From NCBI RefSeq assembly GCF_014203215.1, contig NZ_JACHIM010000002.1:304031-368030 (forward strand): a DNA stretch of 64,000 bases, read 5' to 3'. Made by a program: the position numbers and the translations under genes. The notes beneath the pieces are model-generated. The model did not search any database. It was not told the DNA's origin and worked only from the letters and a program-made list of their open reading frames with translations. This document shows positions 37,771 through 47,012 of the stretch, in pieces; within the stretch, counting starts at the first letter, position 1, and each line of letters begins with the position of its first letter. This DNA is from Bartonella callosciuri (lineage in GTDB: Bacteria > Pseudomonadota > Alphaproteobacteria > Rhizobiales > Rhizobiaceae).

Positions 37771-39147
37771 CTATTTTTTACCTGCAGTAATAGCGGCAAC
37801 CAGTTCAGGAAGGTCGGAGAATGTTTTTTGTTGAAAATGGAGCAATTTCATCGTTTCGTTTGTTGTAGTGGGTTGAACAGCTCCTTGAAAGCCAAGTTTT
37901 TTTGCTTCATTGATACGTTGTGCTGAGTGTCCAACAGGCCGGGTAGCTCCTGAAAGGCTGATTTCACCAAAATAGACATAGTCTGTTGGGAGAGGAATGT
38001 TTGCAAGAGAGGATACCAAAGCTGCTGCAACGGCTAAATCAGCTGCTGGTTCTGATATACGATATCCTCCTGCAACGTTAAGATAGACATCATGTTGTCC
38101 AAATCGAACACCACAGTGAGCTTCTAAAACAGCGAGAATCATTGAAAGACGATTCCCATCCCATCCAACAACGGCACGTCGGGGGGTTCCAAGTGAAGAG
38201 GGAGCAACAAGCGCCTGAATTTCTACTAATATTGGGCGTGTTCCTTCCATTCCTGCAAAAACAGCAGCTCCTGGTGCTTTTTCATTCCGTTCACCTAAAA
38301 ACAGTTCAGATGGATTGATTACTTCCCGTAATCCTTTATCAGACATTTCGAAAACGCCAATTTCATCGGTTGGTCCGAAACGATTTTTTACAGTTCTGAG
38401 AATTCGATAATGATGTCCACCTTTACCTTCGAAATAGAGCACACTATCAACCATATGTTCGACAACTCGGGGACCAGCAATTTGTCCATCTTTTGTCACA
38501 TGGCCAACAAGAACAACAGCTGCTCCTGTTTTTTTAGCAAAGCGGATCATCGCTTGAGCACTGATGCGCACTTGTGTAACGGTACCTGGTGCTGCATCCG
38601 CTGCATCTGACCATAGAGTTTGAATGGAATCGATAATGACCATATCAAGGTTTCTATGCTCGCTTAAGGTTGTAAGAATATCTTCAACATTGGTTTCAGC
38701 AGCAAGTTTAACCTCTGTATTGGCAGCTCCAAGCCTTTGTGCACGCAGACAGATTTGTGCAATAGCTTCTTCGCCTGAAACGTAGATAACATTATATCCC
38801 TTTCGCGATAAAGCCGCTGCTGTTTGTGTCAGCAATGTTGATTTTCCAATACCTGGATCTCCACCAACAAGTAATGCTGATCCACGGACAAAGCCTCCAC
38901 CGGTAACACGATCAAGCTCAGCAATACCTGAATGGATACGTGGAGCATCTTTAAGAACTCCAGAAAGAGACGTGAGCGCGACAATACGCCCTTTACGAGT
39001 ATTTTGCAGAGGACCGGTACCGATGCCACCATTCACATTTTCTTCGATAAAGGAATTCCATTCGCCACAGGAACTACATTTCCCTGCCCAACGTGAATGG
39101 ACGGTTCCACAATTTTGGCAGATAAATTGAATACGGCTACGTGCCAT
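37771..39147 (-). CDS. radA: DNA repair protein RadA
   Basis: A RecA-related ATPase that acts on branched DNA during recombination. 458 residues. An N-terminal zinc finger, CQNCGTVHSRWAGKCSSCGEW (10-30), is followed by Walker A GGDPGIGKST near 95-104. The RadA-specific KNRFGPTDEIGVF lies near 258, and the C-terminal Lon-like domain contains GISEPAADLAVAAALVSS. It begins six bases after dnaB, so the two are probably one transcript. Confidence 0.96.
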   Translation of the reverse strand: MARSRIQFICQNCGTVHSRWAGKCSSCGEWNSFIEENVNGGIGTGPLQNTRKGRIVALTSLSGVLKDAPRIHSGIAELDRVTGGGFVRGSALLVGGDPGIGKSTLLTQTAAALSRKGYNVIYVSGEEAIAQICLRAQRLGAANTEVKLAAETNVEDILTTLSEHRNLDMVIIDSIQTLWSDAADAAPGTVTQVRISAQAMIRFAKKTGAAVVLVGHVTKDGQIAGPRVVEHMVDSVLYFEGKGGHHYRILRTVKNRFGPTDEIGVFEMSDKGLREVINPSELFLGERNEKAPGAAVFAGMEGTRPILVEIQALVAPSSLGTPRRAVVGWDGNRLSMILAVLEAHCGVRFGQHDVYLNVAGGYRISEPAADLAVAAALVSSLANIPLPTDYVYFGEISLSGATRPVGHSAQRINEAKKLGFQGAVQPTTTNETMKLLHFQQKTFSDLPELVAAITAGKK

Positions 39148-39153
39148 GATGAT

Positions 39154-40644
39154 TTACCCAATTTGTTCTGGCAGATAATTACTATCAGCCAGATCGCTAA
39201 AGCGTGTGAAATCAGACTGAAAGGCAAGATGAACGGTCCCTGTTGGTCCATGGCGTTGTTTTGCGACAATAACATCAGCTTTCCCAAAAGCGTTGTCCAT
39301 TGTATCTTGCCATTTTTCATATTCAAGAGTCCCTATTTTGGGTTCTTCATTTTTGAGATAATATTCTTCACGATAGACAAAAAGAACGATATCAGCATCT
39401 TGTTCAATCGAACCAGATTCTCGTAAATCTGAGAGTTGTGGGCGTTTATCTGTTCGATTTTCAACTTGGCGCGAAAGTTGTGAAAGGGCAATAATAGGAA
39501 TGTTCAGTTCTTTCGCCAATGCTTTTAATCCTGTGGTAATTTCTGTAATCTCTTGAACACGATTTTCCGACGAACGCTTTGAATTGCTTGTCATGAGCTG
39601 AATATAGTCAATAATCAAGACATCCAAACCATGCTGCCTCTTTAAACGCCGTGCACGAGCAGCCAGTTGCGTGATTGATATTCCCCCCGTTTGATCAATA
39701 TAAAGTGGTGCTTTTTGTAATCGATTCATTGCACGGATGATTTTAGAAAATTGCTCTTCTGAAATATTTCCTCGCCGCATATCAGAGGAAGAGACCTCTG
39801 TTTGTTCAGAAATAATACGGGTTGCAAGTTGTTCGGAAGACATTTCAAGCGAGAAGAATCCGACAATGCCTCCCTCATTTTCTTGTGTTTTGCCATCATG
39901 ATTGTAAGCATTAGCAATATTAAAGGCAATATTGGTAGCAAGAGAGGTTTTCCCCATACCAGGGCGGCCTGCAAGAATAATTAAGTCAGAGGGCTGTAAA
40001 CCTCCCATTTTTTCATCAAGTGTTTTAATGTGCGTAGCTATCCCTGATAAGTGTGAAGAACGCTTTTTTGCAGCACTTGCCATATCAATAGCTTTTTTGA
40101 CAGCCTCCTTGAAATTTTCAAATCCACCACCGTATTTTCCTTTTTCTGCTAGTGCAAACAACTGTTGTTCAACCGTTTCAATTTGTTGTGATGGCGTGAG
40201 CTCTACAGGAGCTTCAAAGGCTGTATTGACCACTTGTGTTCCAAGATTGATTAAGGAGCGTCGGATAAAAAGATCATAGATGACCCGTCCATAATCTTCA
40301 GCATTAATAATAGTGACTGCTTCTTTTGCTAAACGGACAACGTAACTGAATACGGTGATCTCTCCGATTTTTTCTTCTGCTGGAATAAAGGGTTTGATGG
40401 TAACTGGATCTGCAACTTTTCCTTTTTGGATAATTTGTGAGATCGTATCAAAGATCTTTTGATGTAATGGTTCAAAAAAATGGACTGGTTTGAGAAAATC
40501 TGAAACACGATCAAGAGCCTCATTGTTAATGAGAATTGCACCAAGGAGTGCTTGTTCAGCTTCAATATTATGCGGAAGTTGCTTAAAAGAAAAGGTGCTT
40601 TCTTTTTGCGAAGAGCTGAAATTGACAATGCTTGTTTCTTCCAT
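39154..40644 (-). CDS. dnaB: Replicative DNA helicase
   Basis: Hexameric helicase that unwinds DNA at the replication fork. 496 residues. The N-terminal domain opens LPHNIEAEQALLGAILINNEA (about 23-43). The RecA-like domain has Walker A AGRPGMGKTSLA (near 224-235), FFSLEMSSEQL, the Walker B VLIIDYIQLM and SQLSRQVENR. The family's usual length is close to this. No intein was seen. Confidence 0.97.
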   Translation of the reverse strand: MEETSIVNFSSSQKESTFSFKQLPHNIEAEQALLGAILINNEALDRVSDFLKPVHFFEPLHQKIFDTISQIIQKGKVADPVTIKPFIPAEEKIGEITVFSYVVRLAKEAVTIINAEDYGRVIYDLFIRRSLINLGTQVVNTAFEAPVELTPSQQIETVEQQLFALAEKGKYGGGFENFKEAVKKAIDMASAAKKRSSHLSGIATHIKTLDEKMGGLQPSDLIILAGRPGMGKTSLATNIAFNIANAYNHDGKTQENEGGIVGFFSLEMSSEQLATRIISEQTEVSSSDMRRGNISEEQFSKIIRAMNRLQKAPLYIDQTGGISITQLAARARRLKRQHGLDVLIIDYIQLMTSNSKRSSENRVQEITEITTGLKALAKELNIPIIALSQLSRQVENRTDKRPQLSDLRESGSIEQDADIVLFVYREEYYLKNEEPKIGTLEYEKWQDTMDNAFGKADVIVAKQRHGPTGTVHLAFQSDFTRFSDLADSNYLPEQIG

Positions 40645-41187
40645 AACAGTTTTTTTCCACTAAAATTTCGCGCTTAGCGATTTAGGCAATTTATTGAAAT
40701 ATAGACCAAAAGTATAAGGGATACATCTTCATTTTAAGTTAAAATCATACTTTTATTTTAAAGGGCTCTCTCAATTGTTTACTTAATATTATGTGTATCA
40801 CTTAATATAGAAGATATTTCTTTTATATTTTATAATATAAAAATTTTAGAGGTCAGGTAAATTTTCAAAGTTGCATTTTCAATCTTTTTAAAAAGCGCTC
40901 TGCTATGTTTCGAGTCTTTTGATATCACATAGCTTCAAAACTTCAATATTAGTCTTAATAAGATTACTTTATTTATGATCAAAATTGTTTCAGATGACGT
41001 TGGGATGTAAGAAATTATCATCTAGACTGAACGCATTCTTTAAAAAAAATCTTAAATATTTTTTTCTCTTTTGGCAAAGGAGCGTATGAGAGCACTTTAT
41101 TCATAGTGTTTGCTATTTAATGCTATCACACAATGCATTAAAGATTCTTTTTCCATAAAATTTTAGTTTTGGGGTTGTCGTAATAAT
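40645..41187. other. Intergenic region between dnaB and rplI
   Basis: About 540 AT-rich bases with no credible open frame on either strand. It must hold the dnaB promoter, but no pair of boxes stands out. A terminator lies at its right end. Confidence 0.6.
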
Positions 41188-41218
41188 AAAATACTCAGCT
41201 TTTAAGGCTGAGTATTTT
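41188..41218 (-). terminator. Intrinsic terminator of the rpsF-rplI operon
   Basis: Twelve-base arms AAAATACTCAGC (41188-41199) and GCTGAGTATTTT (41207-41218) form a perfect hairpin with a 7-base loop. Read on the minus strand it lies 59 bases after the rplI stop and ends in a T-rich stretch. The opposite strand also ends in T-rich sequence, so it may work in both directions. Confidence 0.85.
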
Positions 41219-41276
41219 ATGAGATATCAATATGTTAAACAACAGAAGAATACAAAAGAGAGGGAAAAAGAGATAG

Positions 41277-41873
41277 TTAAGCTTCTTCGCTGATATCGCT
41301 TGTATCGTTATCATTCATTTGTTCTGTGACTTGTTTTTCCTTATTTTCTGCCAATGATTCTTTTTGAATATCATATATTGCTTCAGCAGAGGTAAGCGTT
41401 TCACCTTCTGCTTGGCGTTGTGCTTCACTGGTTGAACGTGCAACATTAATTGTTACAGAAATTTGAACTTCAGGGTGTAGGCTAAGAGCAATAGTATGAA
41501 GACCAATAGTTTTTATTGGATGGTTAAGTTCAATCTGATTACGCCCAATAGAAAATCCTTCAGCTGTTATAATTTCAGAAATATCACGTGTTGATACAGA
41601 TCCATAAAGCTGACCTGTTTCACCAGCTGAACGGACGACAACAAATGATTTACCATCAAGTCTTTCAGCAACTTTTTGTGCTTCACTTTTGCGTTCAAGA
41701 TTGTGGGCTTCAAGTTGCGCGCGCTGTGTTTCAAAATGTTTTTTATTGGTTTCATTTGCGCGTAAAGCTTTGCCTTGAGGCAAGAGAAAATTGCGTGCAT
41801 AACCATCTTTAACTGAGACAATATCACCCATCTGACCAAGACGAGGAATGCGTTCCAGTAGAATAATATCCAT
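41277..41873 (-). CDS. rplI: Ribosomal protein bL9
   Basis: Large-subunit protein bL9. 198 residues. The N-terminal 23S rRNA-binding domain begins [19 protein letters not shown] and continues with the bL9 signature around [19 protein letters not shown]. The long helix with [18 protein letters not shown] links it to the C-terminal domain. An acidic tail of about 45 residues makes it longer than the 149 residues of E. coli; such tails are seen in alphaproteobacteria. It is last in the rpsF-rpsR-DUF2232-rplI operon. Confidence 0.97.
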   Translation of the reverse strand: MDIILLERIPRLGQMGDIVSVKDGYARNFLLPQGKALRANETNKKHFETQRAQLEAHNLERKSEAQKVAERLDGKSFVVVRSAGETGQLYGSVSTRDISEIITAEGFSIGRNQIELNHPIKTIGLHTIALSLHPEVQISVTINVARSTSEAQRQAEGETLTSAEAIYDIQKESLAENKEKQVTEQMNDNDTSDISEEA

Positions 41874-41898
41874 AGTTTTTCCTTTCGAACAAATAAAT

Positions 41899-42879
41899 TT
41901 AGTGAGGTTTGTTGCGTGATTGAAAATTGTATTGAATAGCTGCCCAAATACCCATGAGAAGCATCATGAAAGAAATAGGTGGAGCAAAAACGACGGTTAA
42001 AATGGCAATATAGACAAGAGAGAGTATAATAACCCGGCCGTTGATCCCTTTTGTAATATTATGGAGATATGCTAGACCACTGATTGATATGATGATAGTA
42101 TATGCAGAGCTGAAGACACGCGTCCCCAAATTAACAGTAGCTCCCAATTCAACCATTGATGCTATGCAAACAATAATAAAAATAATAATCCCAGAAATTG
42201 GAAGGCGAAGAGTTTGGCTCCAATCATCACGGGGTCTTTTCAGCCACTTCATATGTTGTGCTGTTATCATCGAAAAATAAAGATTACCAATAAGAAAAAT
42301 CAAACTATAAATCGTTAGGGCAATAGCTGTAAAAGTTGCTGCGTGGGTCATTAGAAGTTCACTAAACGCAGTTATCTCAGCTTCCTTTAGTGACTGCGAC
42401 TTTCGCATAGCTTGTACTATATTTGCCGTGATTTTTTGTGCCATGAGGGGTGTAGATGGACGAGTTTGAATATAGAGTCCAATGAAGGTTGCTATAAGAG
42501 CAATAAAGTTGGTTAAATAAAAAATAACCGATGATAATGGGTACCACATCAGTATATTTTCCTTTTGCTCTAGTCGTGCAAGCCCAAGGAGCCAAGAAGC
42601 ATAGACAGCAGGAAGAAAAAATAAGAGCATAGAGCCAAGAGCAATATAGAGATCAGTGGTTATAACAAGAACAACAGTTGCACTTATTAGGGCAACAAGG
42701 CTGGCTAGTGTTCCTTGACCGAACGCAACAATGAAAATTGGGAGTGAAAGAAAGCAGCCCAGAAGGATAGAAAAATAAGGCGCGATATTTGCGACACTAA
42801 TGATTGCCATTCCTATCACAACAGCAAACAATCCCGCTAAAACACCGGTCATTATCTTATAAACATGAATATTTTGCAT
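41899..42879 (-). CDS. DUF2232 membrane protein
   Basis: A 326-residue inner-membrane protein with about eight hydrophobic helices and few conserved motifs. It is in the place where Rhizobiales carry a DUF2232 protein, between rpsR and rplI, and is assigned mainly on that basis. Its function is unknown. It starts 25 bases upstream of rplI and 152 bases after rpsR, with a perfect palindrome in the latter gap. Confidence 0.8.
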   Translation of the reverse strand: MQNIHVYKIMTGVLAGLFAVVIGMAIISVANIAPYFSILLGCFLSLPIFIVAFGQGTLASLVALISATVVLVITTDLYIALGSMLLFFLPAVYASWLLGLARLEQKENILMWYPLSSVIFYLTNFIALIATFIGLYIQTRPSTPLMAQKITANIVQAMRKSQSLKEAEITAFSELLMTHAATFTAIALTIYSLIFLIGNLYFSMITAQHMKWLKRPRDDWSQTLRLPISGIIIFIIVCIASMVELGATVNLGTRVFSSAYTIIISISGLAYLHNITKGINGRVIILSLVYIAILTVVFAPPISFMMLLMGIWAAIQYNFQSRNKPH

Positions 42880-42906
42880 TTATCGCTGTCCTGCCTTTTG
42901 CAGTTA

Positions 42907-42924
42907 GGGGCATTACAATGCCCC
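42907..42924. repeat. Perfect palindromic hairpin between rpsR and the DUF2232 gene
   Basis: GGGGCATT (42907-42914) and AATGCCCC (42917-42924) pair around a two-base centre. A further three base pairs (GTT/AAC) can form beyond one bulged A. It lies 28 bases upstream of the DUF2232 start. It has no T-run on the coding strand, so a processing or stabilising hairpin is more likely than a terminator. Confidence 0.6.
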
Positions 42925-43031
42925 AACTTTAGAATATTCTATACATCCCCACAGAATCTACAATCAGATATGTTGCTGAACCATGCAGAAAACGCCTAGA
43001 AAAATGTTCCAGCTGCATGGCACATTTAATA

Positions 43032-43283
43032 TTATCTTACCACGTATGGAAGCAGGCCTAGAAAACGAGCACGTTTGATGGCATTAGCTAATTCACGCTG
43101 TTTTTTCTGACTGACGGCTGTAATCCGTGAAGGAACAATCTTCCCACGTTCTGAAATATAACGCTGCAACAATTTGACATCTTTATAATCAATTTTGGGA
43201 GCGTTAGTCCCTGAAAATGGACATGCTTTGCGACGCCGATGAAAAGGACGACGTGCTGCGCTTTGATTCAACTCAGTCATCAT
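43032..43283 (-). CDS. rpsR: Ribosomal protein bS18
   Basis: Small-subunit protein bS18, 83 residues, which pairs with bS6 on 16S rRNA. The core reads [20 protein letters not shown], then [20 protein letters not shown] and a basic end with [14 protein letters not shown]. Its start overlaps the rpsF stop as ATGA, so the two are made in step. Confidence 0.98.
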   Translation of the reverse strand: MMTELNQSAARRPFHRRRKACPFSGTNAPKIDYKDVKLLQRYISERGKIVPSRITAVSQKKQRELANAIKRARFLGLLPYVVR

Positions 43284-43687
43284 TCTACTCCTTCTATAAC
43301 ATCTTCACGTTGAGGACGTGGCGAGCGCGAACCTGCTTCATCTTGTCCAATGTGACTATTACGATCCAAGCGCGAGAGCATAGCGGACTTTTCTTTTTCG
43401 TGTTTTTCTACGCGAATGGTCATGTAACGTAGGATATCTTCATTGATGCGCATTTGACGTTCAACTTCAGCAATTGCTGTAGCTGGTGCATCAATATTAA
43501 GCAGTACATAATAAGCTTTACGATTTTTGCGAATACGATAAGCAAGGGAGCGAAGTCCCCAATTTTCTATACGCCCAACTTTTCCACCATACGCTTCAAT
43601 AACACCTTTGTATACATTCAAAAGTTCATCAACTTGCTGCGGTGCAATCTCCTGTCGGGCAAGGAACATATGTTCATAAAGAGCCAT
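43280..43687 (-). CDS. rpsF: Ribosomal protein bS6
   Basis: Small-subunit protein bS6, 135 residues. It begins [18 protein letters not shown] and has the conserved [19 protein letters not shown] near 46-64 and [18 protein letters not shown]. The C-terminal 40 residues are charged and disordered-looking. ATG 43687 follows AAAGG eight bases upstream; the frame opens six codons earlier at a TTG but that is less likely. It heads the operon and follows a long leader. Confidence 0.97.
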   Translation of the reverse strand: MALYEHMFLARQEIAPQQVDELLNVYKGVIEAYGGKVGRIENWGLRSLAYRIRKNRKAYYVLLNIDAPATAIAEVERQMRINEDILRYMTIRVEKHEKEKSAMLSRLDRNSHIGQDEAGSRSPRPQREDVIEGVE

Positions 43688-43893
43688 TGTTTTGCCTTTC
43701 TTCAATTAAACTTCACCGGTTTTTGGCGCAAAGCCTCTGCGACTTGTCTTTTTTGGAGATCCAAAGAAGAAAGGACGCGTTTACAATTCGAGACATCCGA
43801 GAGCGGAGATACGGGAGGTCGGAAACATTGCATTTCCTACTGGTTACTTTCCAGTCCTCCGTTCAACCTCCAGCCAAAGTGCCGGTAACGAAC
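43688..43893 (-). promoter_or_regulatory. Structured rpsF leader, candidate autoregulatory element
   Basis: The predicted leader is about 206 bases. Within it a three-way junction can form: an outer stem GGAGGT/ACCTCC (plus coordinates 43814-43819 with 43866-43871), hairpin GGAAA/TTTCC (43821-43825 with 43833-43837) and hairpin CTGG/CCAG (43840-43843 with 43851-43854). Leaders that bind the bS6:bS18 complex and repress translation are known in many bacteria and carry an exposed CCG; CCG triplets occur here. That this is such an element is inference. Confidence 0.5.
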
Positions 43894-43899
43894 ATTCGA

Positions 43900-43928
43900 C
43901 ATTTACAGCTTATCTTTAAAAATAGCAA
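43900..43928 (-). promoter_or_regulatory. Probable rpsF operon promoter
   Basis: On the minus strand TTGCTA (43923-43928) and TAAATG (43900-43905) are 17 bases apart. Transcription would begin near 43893. The next gene upstream runs the other way, so the operon needs a promoter here. Confidence 0.5.
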
Positions 43929-44036
43929 GTTTATCCGTATAAAAAATGTGATTTATTGAATATTGATATATTTTATACGTTTCACGCTTCTATACAGAAA
44001 TGACGTTATAAAGCTGTAAGAATGAAGGAAAGAAGA

Positions 44037-44621
44037 ATGGATTTTTTAAATCAGATTGATTCTGCACTTTTTGAAATGTTTGCAGGCAACCATCAATCAT
44101 GGTCAGGTTTAATTTTGTTTAGTATTTTTTGTGCAAAATTTTTAATTTATATTATCCCACTACATCTTTGTGCGTTATGGTTTTGCGGTGAAAATCTAGA
44201 GCGACGCGTAGCGTTAAGCATTTGCGTGAGCATTTGTATAGCTCTTTTTATAGGTTACCTTATTTCTCTTATTTATTTTCATCCACGTCCATTTGTTATG
44301 GAGGGGACAACACCGCTGATTAAGCATCGGCCAACAGCTTCTTTTCCAAGTAATCATGCTTTGACTATTGCATCTTATACGGCGAATCTTTATTTTTATC
44401 GGTACAAAGTTTCTTTTAAGCTTGCTGCAATATTTTTATGCTTGATTTGTTGGGCGCGTGTTTTTGTTGGTGTACATTATCCTTTTGATATTTTAGCGGG
44501 TACAATTTTAGCAAGTTTCATTAGTTGGGGGGTTATTCAGTTTATGGTTCCATATTTCCCTAAGTTTTTATATCAAATTCCACCATTAAGATATAACTTT
44601 AAGAGAGATACGCGTTCCTAA
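44037..44621 (+). CDS. PAP2 phosphatase, probable undecaprenyl-diphosphatase
   Basis: A 194-residue membrane phosphatase of the PAP2/BcrC type, which would recycle undecaprenyl diphosphate for cell-wall synthesis. Motif 1 is the IYFHPRPF region near 80, motif 2 is FPSNHAL near 102-108, and motif 3 is RVFVGVHYPFDILAG near 142-156, with His and Asp of the catalytic relay. Five or six helices. ATG 44037 has GAAGGAAAG upstream; ATG 44022 is five codons earlier. Other lipid phosphatases of this family are possible. Confidence 0.8.
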   Translation: MDFLNQIDSALFEMFAGNHQSWSGLILFSIFCAKFLIYIIPLHLCALWFCGENLERRVALSICVSICIALFIGYLISLIYFHPRPFVMEGTTPLIKHRPTASFPSNHALTIASYTANLYFYRYKVSFKLAAIFLCLICWARVFVGVHYPFDILAGTILASFISWGVIQFMVPYFPKFLYQIPPLRYNFKRDTRS

Positions 44622-44701
44622 TAAGGTGCTTTGTCTTGATTTGTGTTTATGAATAAGATCAAAAGAAAATAATTTAATTGCGCAATTTTAGGAGTTGATT
44701 G

Positions 44702-45646
44702 ATGGCAGCAGCTTTTATTTTTCCAGGACAGGGGAGTCAGTTCGTTGGTATGGGTAAAGTTCTTGCGGAGCAATTTATTGTAGCGCGAATGGTTTTTGAA
44801 GAAGTCGACGATGCTCTGGGTGAGAAAATATCAAAGATCATTTTTGAAGGGCCAGCAGATGTTTTGACTTTAACAGCAAATGCGCAACCAGCATTAATGG
44901 CTGTATCCATGGCTGTTATTCGTGTGATGGAACAATTGGGACTTAACATAAAAGAAAAGGTAAAATTTGTTGCAGGTCATTCATTGGGCGAATATTCGGC
45001 TCTTTGTGCTGCTGGTACATTTAGTCTTACTGATACGGCAAGGCTTTTGCGCATTCGTGGAAATGCCATGCAGGCTGCTGTTGCTGTTGATGAAGGCTCT
45101 ATGGCAGCACTCATTGGTTTGGATGAACAAGATGTGGAAAAAATCTGCGAAACTGTTTCTCGAGAAGGATTATGTCAGATTGCTAATGATAATGGAGGAG
45201 GGCAAATTGTGATTTCAGGTGAAGCAAAAGCGGTTGAGATGGCGGTGGAGCTTGCGTCAACGAAAGGTGCTAAACGTGCACTTCTTCTTCCAGTTTCTGC
45301 CCCTTTCCATTCAGCTTTAATGCAACCTGCTGCTGATGTCATGAAGAATGCACTTTTAACTGTTAACGCAATGGCTCCTCTTGTTCCTCTTGTTGCCAAT
45401 ATTTCTGTTGCACCAGAAAGTGATCCAGAGCGTATTATTACACTTCTTGTTCAACAAGTGACGGGGAGAGTGCGATGGCGTGAAACAATAGAGTGGTTTG
45501 GTGTGAATGGGGTTGATACACTTTTTGAAGTTGGGCCTGGAAAAGTATTAACAGGTTTGGTGCGTCGTATTAACAAAGATATAAAGGGGTTAACAATTGG
45601 GGCAGCTGAAGAAATAGAAACAGCATTACAGATGCTTGGTGTTTAG
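44702..45646 (+). CDS. fabD: Malonyl-CoA:ACP transacylase
   Basis: Moves malonyl groups from CoA to ACP to feed fatty-acid elongation. 314 residues. It opens with FIFPGQGSQFVGMG (5-18). The nucleophile is Ser94 in GHSLGEYSALCAAG, and the catalytic His is in SAPFHSALM near 200. ATG 44702 follows AGGAG; a TTG one codon earlier is in frame. First of the fabD-fabG-acpP-fabF cluster. Confidence 0.97.
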   Translation: MAAAFIFPGQGSQFVGMGKVLAEQFIVARMVFEEVDDALGEKISKIIFEGPADVLTLTANAQPALMAVSMAVIRVMEQLGLNIKEKVKFVAGHSLGEYSALCAAGTFSLTDTARLLRIRGNAMQAAVAVDEGSMAALIGLDEQDVEKICETVSREGLCQIANDNGGGQIVISGEAKAVEMAVELASTKGAKRALLLPVSAPFHSALMQPAADVMKNALLTVNAMAPLVPLVANISVAPESDPERIITLLVQQVTGRVRWRETIEWFGVNGVDTLFEVGPGKVLTGLVRRINKDIKGLTIGAAEEIETALQMLGV

Positions 45647-45665
45647 TTTGTAAGGAGTCTAAAAA

Positions 45666-46403
45666 ATGTTTAAGTTAACAGGCCGTAAAGTTCTTGTGAC
45701 AGGAGCATCGGGAGGAATTGGTGAGGCAATTGCGCGTTGTTTTCATGCGCAAGGAGCAGTTGTTGGTCTCCATGGAACACGCGAAGCTAAGCTTAAAGAA
45801 GTGGGAGCAGATCTGGGACAGAATGTTTTTGTATTTCCCGCTAATCTCTCTGAGCGTGAATCTGTTAAACAATTAGCTGAAACGGCTGAAAGAGAAATGG
45901 GTGGTGTTGATATCTTGGTTAACAACGCTGGAATCACTCGAGATGGTCTTTTTATCCGTATGCAGGATCAAGACTGGGATGATGTCTTAGCGATCAACCT
46001 AACAGCTGCTGCTATTTTGACACGTGAATTAATACATTCTATGATGCGGCGTCGCTATGGAAGAGTTATTAACATAACATCTGTTGTTGGTGTTGTCGGA
46101 AATCCGGGGCAAACGAATTATTGTGCTGCAAAAGCTGGTTTGATAGGACTTTCTAAAGCGTTGGCACAAGAAATTGCTTCACGAAACATTACTGTCAATT
46201 GTATTGCTCCAGGATTCATTAAGTCCGCAATGACCGACAAACTCAGTGAAAAGCAAAAAGAAACTATTATGGCTGCGATTCCAATGAAGCGTATGGGGAT
46301 TGGGGAAGAAATAGCTTCTGCTGCTGTTTATTTAGCAAGTGATGAAGCGGCATATGTAACCGGCCAAACACTGCATATCAATGGCGGAATGGCAATGATC
46401 TGA
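45666..46403 (+). CDS. fabG: 3-oxoacyl-ACP reductase
   Basis: The NADPH-dependent reductase of the fatty-acid cycle. 245 residues, SDR family. It has TGASGGIGEA (12-21), NNAGITRDGL near 86-95, the catalytic Ser in NITSVVG, and Tyr152/Lys156 in YCAAK. The end, YVTGQTLHINGGMAM, is typical of FabG. It begins 20 bases after fabD. Confidence 0.97.
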   Translation: MFKLTGRKVLVTGASGGIGEAIARCFHAQGAVVGLHGTREAKLKEVGADLGQNVFVFPANLSERESVKQLAETAEREMGGVDILVNNAGITRDGLFIRMQDQDWDDVLAINLTAAAILTRELIHSMMRRRYGRVINITSVVGVVGNPGQTNYCAAKAGLIGLSKALAQEIASRNITVNCIAPGFIKSAMTDKLSEKQKETIMAAIPMKRMGIGEEIASAAVYLASDEAAYVTGQTLHINGGMAMI

Positions 46404-46665
46404 GGATTTTCTTGATTCCACATTGATTTATAAGCTGTATTATTTTAGTAGTAAGAATTGAAATGGAGAGATGTGTCTATTCCTTTAACATGATAAGTTA
46501 ATCAATTTATGTCGGAATGTCAGATTGGTTCATTTTGTAGGGGATATCCACAGGATGTTTTAAATTGCTGCTAAAATTTTAAGAAGTAATGCATCTATTG
46601 CTTGATTAGATGACCCGATATAGCTAACCAAATTATAGGAATAATATAAATTTGAGGATTTCAAT

Positions 46666-46902
46666 ATGAGTGATACAGTAGAGCGCGTTAAGAAAATTAT
46701 CGTGGAGCATCTTGGGGTTAATGCAGATAAGGTCGTAGAAAATGCAAGCTTTATCGATGATTTAGGAGCAGATAGCCTTGATACGGTTGAGCTTGTTATG
46801 GCTTTTGAAGAAGAATTTGGTATAGAAATCCCAGACGAGGCAGCTGAAACGATCTTCACAGTTGGCGATGCGGTAAAATTTATCGATAAAGCTTCTGCAT
46901 AA
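46666..46902 (+). CDS. acpP: Acyl carrier protein
   Basis: Carries growing acyl chains on a phosphopantetheine arm. 78 residues, strongly acidic. The attachment site is Ser37 in [15 protein letters not shown], modified by AcpS (18695-19096). A 262-base gap separates it from fabG, so it probably has its own promoter, as the abundant ACP usually does; no clear promoter boxes stood out. Confidence 0.98.
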   Translation: MSDTVERVKKIIVEHLGVNADKVVENASFIDDLGADSLDTVELVMAFEEEFGIEIPDEAAETIFTVGDAVKFIDKASA

Positions 46903-47012
46903 GACTGAAAGGCAAAGGTATGAAATGCTTTTGCCTATATTCTTTGGCGCTATTTTTGAGAATAGAGCTTTAAGAAACTTTGAGGGGTGATCTCAATTCA
47001 AGGTTAGAAGTT

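Noticed and set aside
43454..43888. 144-codon open frame on the plus strand
   Set aside because: It covers rpsF and its leader in antisense and has no recognisable start site or domain.
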